The notes below the pieces were generated by a model. That model did no database searches. It was given only the letters and a program-made list of their open reading frames with translations, and was not told where the DNA came from. This document shows positions 57,938-64,000 of a stretch of 64,000 nucleotides of DNA, piece after piece. Both the position numbers and the translations under genes were made by a program. The stretch's first letter is position 1. Every line of letters starts with the position of its first letter. Source of the stretch: Salipaludibacillus daqingensis (GTDB taxonomy: Bacteria > Bacillota > Bacilli > Bacillales > Salisediminibacteriaceae); NCBI RefSeq assembly GCF_029891575.1, contig NZ_JARZHF010000001.1:558001-622000 (forward strand), in the 5' to 3' direction.

Positions 57938-58012
57938 AAGTCGCTATTCAACTCGCTTACTGCCTTTCATCATCGACGCTCTCTCGATTCGGGCACTATA
58001 TGCTTCCTTTCC
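57938..58012. repeat. dispersed ~107-bp repeat, family 1, copy 3 (partial)
   Basis: Starts GAAAGTCGCTATTCAACTCG and repeats CTTACTGCCTTTCATC and GACGCTCTCTCGATTCGG, then diverges at about 58002. The remaining sequence to 58210 shows no supported gene. Confidence 0.75.
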
Positions 58013-58215
58013 TTCCAAGAGTCGTCTTCCATAAGTTTGAAAAGAAGTATACGTATGAATCGTCGGATAAACAAGAAGAGATGATTTTCGATGCTCCACA
58101 TACATTGCTAGACCAGCTAAAAACGTAGTATCGAATCACACTTATGACACCTCTACCTACGATCATCATTACCAAAACTTACCCAAACTCATACATCTGT
58201 AGTTTCCTAAACAAT

Positions 58216-58243
58216 AAAAAAGCAGCGCCAATGGCACTGCTTT
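58216..58243 (-). terminator. terminator of the coxA-like gene
   Basis: Minus strand AAAGCAGTGC / GCGCTGCTTTTTT stem with a short loop. Confidence 0.8.
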
Positions 58244-58260
58244 AGAATTAATTGATTTTG

Positions 58261-59106
58261 TTACCGTGTTCTTTCGAACGGTCGTTGAATGGCGTCGCCT
58301 AAATCGTCTAACATTGCATTAAATGTTGCTCCTACTTCTTCAAATGGCTCGCCAGCTCGAAGTTGCCTCTCCATTCCATGGATCGTTTCAACACCGTCAT
58401 CTTCTGTTACGACATGGACTTGTTTATCATTATTCATCTTCGTTGTCATTGAACGTACTTTTTGTTCAATTTGTTGATTATCTTCCGTTGTATCTACACC
58501 GACAATAATATCGTCTTCATGAACGATAACATCAGCGTTTCGAACTCCATCGATATCTTCTACACGATTTTCAATTTTTCTGGCCATTCTTCCATCATTT
58601 GTGTCAAAATAACCTCTTCCATCTTGAGCTTGCTGACCAGGTTGATTTCTTGGTATTGCTGTCCCACCGTGCATTTGGTCTTGACCATCTGTACCTCTAT
58701 TTCCTTGACCTGTTGTTTGACGATTAAAACCACCTAAGGTACCATTCAATAAGCCATTCTCATCGACCATCCCAGGCCGATCATCGCCTACAATACCTTG
58801 TCTGAATCCCATATTTGTTCTCTGACCTGTTCCAAGCCCTGTTCCTCGACCTGCTCCTTGACCTGTTCTTTGGTCAACTCCATAACCTCTAATTCCTTGT
58901 TGACGTTGCCCGAATCGTTCTGTTTCTCTTCCTTGCTGACCGTAGTTGGCAGCACCCATTCCGGTGCCATCTCGATCAACTCCATAACCGGTTTGGTCGC
59001 GTTGAAATGCGCCTTGACCTTCAGTTTGATCCGCGTTCATATCTCCGCAACCTACACCTGATAGTAGTAATGTTCCTAATGATAAACATAAAGCGATTTT
59101 TTTCAT
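58261..59106 (-). CDS. YhcN/YlaJ-type sporulation lipoprotein, CoxA-like
   Basis: A 281-residue lipoprotein. The signal peptide ends in LLLSGVGC (Cys at about residue 20), a slightly unusual lipobox. The middle (about 25-165) is rich in Gly, Gln, Arg and Thr with no fold. The C-terminal YhcN/YlaJ domain follows (RMARKIENRVEDIDGVRNAD at about 175-194, then DDIIVGVDTT and KQVHVVTEDD). B. subtilis CoxA (YrbB), a cortex-associated protein, lies next to safA, as here. It is likely in the spore inner region, but that is inferred. Low-complexity middle may vary between strains. Confidence 0.85.
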   Translation of the reverse strand: MKKIALCLSLGTLLLSGVGCGDMNADQTEGQGAFQRDQTGYGVDRDGTGMGAANYGQQGRETERFGQRQQGIRGYGVDQRTGQGAGRGTGLGTGQRTNMGFRQGIVGDDRPGMVDENGLLNGTLGGFNRQTTGQGNRGTDGQDQMHGGTAIPRNQPGQQAQDGRGYFDTNDGRMARKIENRVEDIDGVRNADVIVHEDDIIVGVDTTEDNQQIEQKVRSMTTKMNNDKQVHVVTEDDGVETIHGMERQLRAGEPFEEVGATFNAMLDDLGDAIQRPFERTR

Positions 59107-59238
59107 TCATCCTCCTCCTTTCAACTTTAGGTTGATCGGAAAAGGACTTAATCATGCTGTTAAATATCGGTAGTATTCTACACTTCAACGCTATTCAACA
59201 TGTGTTCTAAAAAAGAAAATGAAGGAAATTAAAATTAA

Positions 59239-60288
59239 CTATTCTTCTCCATTAGAATCATTTCTTCTCTGTTCTAAGTTGCGCATAGAATAAGTCCAAG
59301 GTACCATTCCATCATAAGGAGTATGAATATTGTCTTCTTCACTTGAATAAGAGCCTTCATTTCGGTCACTCGTTTGTGTCAAATCACCATAATCCTTCTC
59401 ATCAAAATGTTCACTTTCGTCATTTCTCTCCCAGTGATAAGTTTCTTGCTGTTGTTGGTGGTTAAAGTAGGGTTGATACATCCCGTGATGAGAGTACATA
59501 TTCGGTTGACCATAGTTATGATTAAATGGCTGTTGATTTCCATAGTGCATCTGTGGATATTGCATTCCATTCATACCGTTTGTTGCATGCATTGGCTGAC
59601 ATCCAAAGCTACATAAAACAGAAAGCGGTATACACCCTTCCGTAACCGGGCCAATCTGATGATATACAGGTGAATAAGGCATTGCTATTGGTTTCATCAT
59701 CTGAGGTGCAGGTTTGGGTATATGTTTAGGAATTTGCTTTAAAGGTTTTGGTGGTGGCATTTTTTTCACTGGCTTTTTCTTTTCAGGTATTTTACTAACA
59801 GGTACTGGTTTAACCATTTCTTTTGGTTTTGGTTTTGGTGCTGGTTTTGGTGCTGGTTTTTCCTTCACCACTTTTTTTGGTGGAGCAGGTTTCTTTTGAT
59901 ACGTCGGCTGATGGTAAAAATTAACATTCATTTTTGCCTGTTGCATTTTATAAGAAGGTTGCGGTTTAGGTGCCGGCGGTTTAGGTGGTGCCGGTGCCGG
60001 TGGCGGCATTGGTGGTTCAACAGGTTTTACTACCTCTGGTTCTTTCACTTCTTTAGGTTTTTCTTTAATAGGCATTTCTTTTACTGGCTTTTCTTTTTTC
60101 TCTGGGTATTCTTTATTCATTTGTTTTTTTGGAGATGTTATGCTCGGAATGTTTATTTTCATCCCGGGCATAATCATATCAGGATTTACCAATTGTTTAT
60201 TCGCTTGCTTTAGTTGCTCAAAATCAATTCCATACTTTTTTGATATTTTCCAAAGTGTGTCTCCCTTTTGAACAATATGAATTTTCAC
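59239..60288 (-). CDS. safA: SafA-like LysM spore coat morphogenetic protein
   Basis: A 349-residue protein. The N-terminal LysM domain (KIHIVQKGDTLWKISKKYG, residues 2-20, to about 48) binds the cortex. It is followed by a Lys/Pro-rich region with repeated PAPKP- and PPKK-type blocks (about 55-195) and a C-terminal part rich in Tyr, His, Gln and Met (about 200-300). This is the layout of B. subtilis SafA, which directs inner-coat assembly. The start is GTG at 60288 with GGGAGG upstream; the family begins there, so the ATG at 60306 is not used. The coxA-like gene follows. Confidence 0.9.
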   Translation of the reverse strand: MKIHIVQKGDTLWKISKKYGIDFEQLKQANKQLVNPDMIMPGMKINIPSITSPKKQMNKEYPEKKEKPVKEMPIKEKPKEVKEPEVVKPVEPPMPPPAPAPPKPPAPKPQPSYKMQQAKMNVNFYHQPTYQKKPAPPKKVVKEKPAPKPAPKPKPKEMVKPVPVSKIPEKKKPVKKMPPPKPLKQIPKHIPKPAPQMMKPIAMPYSPVYHQIGPVTEGCIPLSVLCSFGCQPMHATNGMNGMQYPQMHYGNQQPFNHNYGQPNMYSHHGMYQPYFNHQQQQETYHWERNDESEHFDEKDYGDLTQTSDRNEGSYSSEEDNIHTPYDGMVPWTYSMRNLEQRRNDSNGEE

Positions 60289-60317
60289 TTTATTAATCCC
60301 TCCCATACAATGTCACT

Positions 60318-60345
60318 TTATCCTATGCATACTTGGGCGATTCGT
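60318..60345 (-). promoter_or_regulatory. possible sigma-K (or sigma-E) promoter of safA
   Basis: Minus strand AC at 60345-60344, a 16-base spacer and CATAGGATAA (60327-60318), matching the sigma-K pattern AC-16-CATANNNTA. It also has six of eight bases of the sigma-E -10. It lies 30 bases before the safA start. Confidence 0.45.
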
Positions 60346-60496
60346 CACAAAAAATAACAAGTTTTTTCGGTTCTTCTTCACAAAAATATATGAGCAGCTG
60401 CACATATTCATTCATTTTTTTAGATTTAATTGTCATCATCTAAGCAAAAATGGTAAATAGAGTAAGAACAAAAAAGAGTAAATCATTAATAACCCG

Positions 60497-60640
60497 ATTC
60501 ATTTCGTCTTCTTTTGGTGAATCGATCCAATCTGGACGATTAGACTAATTCATCTCGTCTTCCTTTGGTGAATCGATCCAATCTGGACGATTAGACCGAT
60601 TCATTTCGTCTTTCTTTGATGAATCGCTCCAATCTGGACA
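60497..60640. repeat. 51-bp tandem repeat, 2.8 copies
   Basis: Three head-to-tail units at 60497-60547, 60548-60598 and 60599-60640, each ATTCATTTCGTCTTC-like and ending in CCAATCTGGAC. Each unit holds a GATTCAT / ATGAATC-type inverted repeat and TCGTC / GACGA. It lies between pheA and safA, where no gene is present (60346-60689). Confidence 0.85.
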
Positions 60641-60689
60641 AGAAAAAGTTCATTGAGAAAACAATTGACATAATAAGGCTAAGTAATCA

Positions 60690-60726
60690 AAAAAGACCTT
60701 AAAAAGAATTTCATCCTTTTTAAGGT
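60690..60726 (-). terminator. pheA terminator
   Basis: Minus strand GACCTTAAAAAG / CTTTTTAAGGTC perfect stem followed by TTTTTT, just after the pheA stop. Confidence 0.85.
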
Positions 60727-60736
60727 CAATGAATAT

Positions 60737-61639
60737 TTATGTCGCTTCTTTTTCAATAACTTCTTTCTTAAATCCTGACAAGTCTTCCCATGAAAAACAT
60801 GGATAACTTCCAAGTACTTGTACTCCACACCCTAAAGCAATTAGTTCTTCACAAACTGCCGGAATTAAAACATTATCTTTCCTCATCGCAACATCGATGA
60901 TAAAAAAATAATTTCCTAAACCTGTTTTTGTTGGTCGAGACTCGATTTTCGATAAATTTATTTTTCTCCAAGAAAATGCGGATAGCACTTGATGGAGCGC
61001 ACCAGAATAATCTGATGCCAGAGTAATCATTAACGTTGTTTTGTATTCTGTTCTATCTGAAATCGCCTTACTCTCAAATGGAGCTTCGTCATTCGTTAAT
61101 AAGAGAAATCTCGTACGGTTATTTTCATAATCATTTATTTTCTTTTGAGCTATTTCTAATCCATACGCATCGGCTGCAATGTCATTCGCTATTGCTGCCG
61201 CATTTTCTATTTCATTCTCTTGAATATATTTCGCAGCTGCCGCCGTTGAATTCACGTATGATAGCTCAGCATCTGGTAAGAACTTTCTTAAAAAATGATG
61301 ACATTGCGCAATCGCATGAGGGTGAGAGTAAACTGTTTCCACCTTGTCCCAAGATGACATTCTTGAAGGGGAAACAAGCAAATGCTGCTCAATAGGAGCA
61401 ACTATTTCAGCCGCCATATTCATACGCTGATGATGAATAAAATAGTCTAACGTTATATTAACAGAACCTTCAATCGCATTTTCCATAGGAACAACTGCTC
61501 GATTAACTAATCCTTCTTTAACAGCATCCATTGTATCAGGAATGGAGCGAAATGGAATTCGTTCATCATTTGGCACAAGTGCCTTTGCTGCTGCTTCTGT
61601 AAATGATCCTTTCGGTCCCAAATATCCTACCTTTTCCAC
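60737..61639 (-). CDS. pheA: prephenate dehydratase
   Basis: Converts prephenate to phenylpyruvate for phenylalanine synthesis. The catalytic domain is at about residues 4-185 (GYLGPKGSFTEAAA, VVPMENAIEGSVN, and NRTRFLLL around 175-182 with the conserved Thr). The C-terminal ACT domain has the ESRPTKTGLGNYFFIID phenylalanine-binding motif (about 238-254). Length is 300. The start is GTG at 61639, ten bases after AAGGAG; the frame to 61711 would extend into pheB. It forms the obg-pheB-pheA group as in B. subtilis. Confidence 0.95.
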   Translation of the reverse strand: MEKVGYLGPKGSFTEAAAKALVPNDERIPFRSIPDTMDAVKEGLVNRAVVPMENAIEGSVNITLDYFIHHQRMNMAAEIVAPIEQHLLVSPSRMSSWDKVETVYSHPHAIAQCHHFLRKFLPDAELSYVNSTAAAAKYIQENEIENAAAIANDIAADAYGLEIAQKKINDYENNRTRFLLLTNDEAPFESKAISDRTEYKTTLMITLASDYSGALHQVLSAFSWRKINLSKIESRPTKTGLGNYFFIIDVAMRKDNVLIPAVCEELIALGCGVQVLGSYPCFSWEDLSGFKKEVIEKEAT

Positions 61640-61685
61640 GTTCGTTTCACTCCTTTTTGTCCATTCAATAAAAGCTAGCTTAGTA

Positions 61686-62135
61686 CTAAGCCCCAGATCC
61701 AATAAGTTCAACTTTCACTACTGATTCTAAGCTTTCAATTTTGTTTAACAGTACCGTTACATCAGAATTCATCGCCGCCGTTTCGATCGTTATAGTGATC
61801 GTTGCTCTCCCCTGCAGAGGAATGGTCTGATTTATTGTTAGTACATTCGCTCCAGTATGAGCAACCATTGATAATAATTTAGATAAAGATCCAGATTGAT
61901 CTTCTAAATGGATAGAAAGCGTAATGATCTTTTCTTTCACCATTGTATGAAATGGAAAAATTCCATCTTTGTATTTATAGAATGCACTGCGACTAAGTTG
62001 CACTTTCTGAACGACTTCATTTATCCTATATTCTTTCCCGCTATCGAGTAGTTTTTTTGCTTCTACCGTCTTTAGCATTGCGTCAGGCAACATATCTTCC
62101 CTAACTAAATAAAATTGATCTGTTCTCTTTTTCAC
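61686..62135 (-). CDS. pheB: ACT-domain protein PheB
   Basis: A 149-residue UPF0735 protein. The N-terminal helical part (FYLVREDMLPDAMLKTVEAK, then LSRSAFYKYKDGIFPFHT at about 49-66) is followed by an ACT domain (ITLSIHLEDQSGSLSKLLSM, then NQTIPLQGRATITITI). It ends LIGSGA as in B. subtilis PheB. ACT domains bind amino acids; a regulatory role in phenylalanine synthesis is inferred from position next to pheA. The start is GTG at 62135, eight bases after AGGTGG. It is 46 bases upstream of pheA. Confidence 0.9.
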   Translation of the reverse strand: MKKRTDQFYLVREDMLPDAMLKTVEAKKLLDSGKEYRINEVVQKVQLSRSAFYKYKDGIFPFHTMVKEKIITLSIHLEDQSGSLSKLLSMVAHTGANVLTINQTIPLQGRATITITIETAAMNSDVTVLLNKIESLESVVKVELIGSGA

Positions 62136-62248
62136 TTTATTCACCACCTGATAAGCAACCTATTCCATCATTATAAAGATCGTACACGCCATTGACAACT
62201 TTGATTTGAAGATTTTCAGAATTTTCTTTTCTTATTTACAAAATACAG

Positions 62249-62271
62249 ACCCAGAACATAAAGTTCTGGGC
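62249..62271 (-). terminator. possible terminator after obg
   Basis: Minus strand GGGCCCAGAACTTTA / GTTCTGGGTC-type stem with a short T-containing tail; weak T run. Confidence 0.5.
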
Positions 62272-62279
62272 CCATCATA

Positions 62280-63563
<1,284 letters not shown>

Positions 63564-63576
63564 TTACTTCACCTCA

Positions 63577-64000
63577 TTATCCAATGCTATCATGATTTGT
63601 TGAAGAGCTATATTCTTTAATAACAAATTTCACATAGCACTCGGATTCGTTCCATTCTATTTGTTCAATATGATCTTCATATTGTTGTTCCAATTGTGTT
63701 ATTTTCTCACGCCATTCATCATCTATACGAAGAGATCCTTGAAAATCAACTTCAACCGTTTTTTTCTCTATATCGTTTAAAACAATAATGGCGTGTTGTT
63801 CTTCCCCGTGTGTTGTATGATCTTCTAATAAAGTCGTGATATATTGAAAATAAGAAATAATCACTTTCTCCCAATTTGACCAGTCTTTCGTGTTCGAAAC
63901 GACTTCGAAACTTAATCGGAATGAATAGCCTTTCCAATTAAATGTAAGAATTTGTTCAGCAAAATCATTCATATTTAGATTGGAAAGCTGGCTTTCATTT
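63577..64000 (-). CDS. spo0B: sporulation initiation phosphotransferase Spo0B, N-terminal part outside the window
   Basis: C-terminal part of Spo0B, which passes phosphate from Spo0F to Spo0A. The frame is open to the right edge, so the gene starts beyond the window; the ATG at 63972 is internal. ESQLSNLNMNDFAEQ followed by TFNWKGYSFRLSFEVV lines up with the end of the helical hairpin and start of the ATPase-like C-terminal domain of B. subtilis Spo0B. The phosphorylated His is in the missing part. It is upstream of obg, the usual neighbour. About 140 residues are visible. Confidence 0.85.
   Translation of the reverse strand, partial: NESQLSNLNMNDFAEQILTFNWKGYSFRLSFEVVSNTKDWSNWEKVIISYFQYITTLLEDHTTHGEEQHAIIVLNDIEKKTVEVDFQGSLRIDDEWREKITQLEQQYEDHIEQIEWNESECYVKFVIKEYSSSTNHDSIG

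Noticed and set aside
57825-58034. A 69-codon plus-strand open frame.
   Set aside because: It lies wholly inside the family 1 repeats, has no ribosome site and no protein-like conservation.
58000-58130. A plus-strand frame that seemed to code about 40 residues after the repeats.
   Set aside because: On recount it is interrupted by TGA at 58084 and would need a frameshift; there is no ribosome site.
60497-60640. Could the tandem repeats be a CRISPR array?
   Set aside because: Units are contiguous with no unique spacers and no cas genes are present.

Overview
The window is a stretch of core chromosome from a low-GC, endospore-forming member of the Bacillaceae. The evidence is the set of sporulation genes (spoVB, bofC, spo0B, and safA-, coxA- and rsfA-like genes), two T-box leaders, a 6S RNA beside aspS, and a gene order that follows the yrh-yrr-yrv-yrb-spo0B region of Bacillus subtilis. 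No rRNA, tRNA, prophage, transposase, CRISPR array or integrated element was seen. Most genes lie on the minus strand. The species cannot be named. An alkaliphilic or salt-tolerant lineage is possible (separate secD and secF, a DUF368 undecaprenyl-phosphate transporter, very acidic linkers), but that is inference.

Layout: 1-4 kb holds a truncated S9 peptidase, an HPr-fold protein without the catalytic histidine, a Nudix hydrolase, a YrhC-like protein, mtnN and a DUF2536 protein. 4-12 kb holds yrrS-like, greA, udk, the tRNA wobble-uridine hydroxylation and methylation genes trhP2-trhP1-trmR, mltG, a DUF1292 protein, ruvX and an ireB-like gene. 12-16 kb is alaS with its T-box and a consensus promoter, then an AI-2E family membrane protein. 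16-24 kb holds small conserved proteins, recD2, a TPR protein, the tRNA-thiolation pair mnmA and cysteine desulfurase, cymR and a YczE-like protein. 24-31 kb holds rarA and an RsfA-like gene on the plus strand, then lutA-lutB-lutC and lutP with matching putative LutR operators.

31-46 kb holds tcdA, 6S RNA, aspS, hisS with a T-box, a small unlisted gene, dtd, relA, apt, recJ, a LapA-type protein, a CDF transporter, secF and secD. 46-53 kb holds comN, a DUF368 (PopT-type) transporter, spoVB on the plus strand, a DUF421 protein, an ArsB/NhaD-type transporter, a YrzE-like protein and yajC. 53-64 kb holds tgt, queA, a DUF2905 protein, ruvB, ruvA, bofC, a repeat-filled interval, coxA-like, safA-like, a 51-bp tandem repeat, pheA, pheB, obg and the C-terminal part of spo0B.

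Themes: many genes serve tRNA charging and modification (alaS, hisS, aspS, dtd, mnmA, tcdA, tgt, queA, trhP1, trhP2, trmR), DNA repair and recombination (recD2, rarA, recJ, ruvA, ruvB, ruvX), protein export (secD, secF, yajC) and sporulation. No clearly new multi-gene system was found. The less ordinary signals are intergenic: a plus-strand structured element between greA and udk, a terminator that contains the trmR ribosome binding site, an unexpected specifier in the hisS T-box, two dispersed repeat families, and a 51-bp tandem array upstream of safA.
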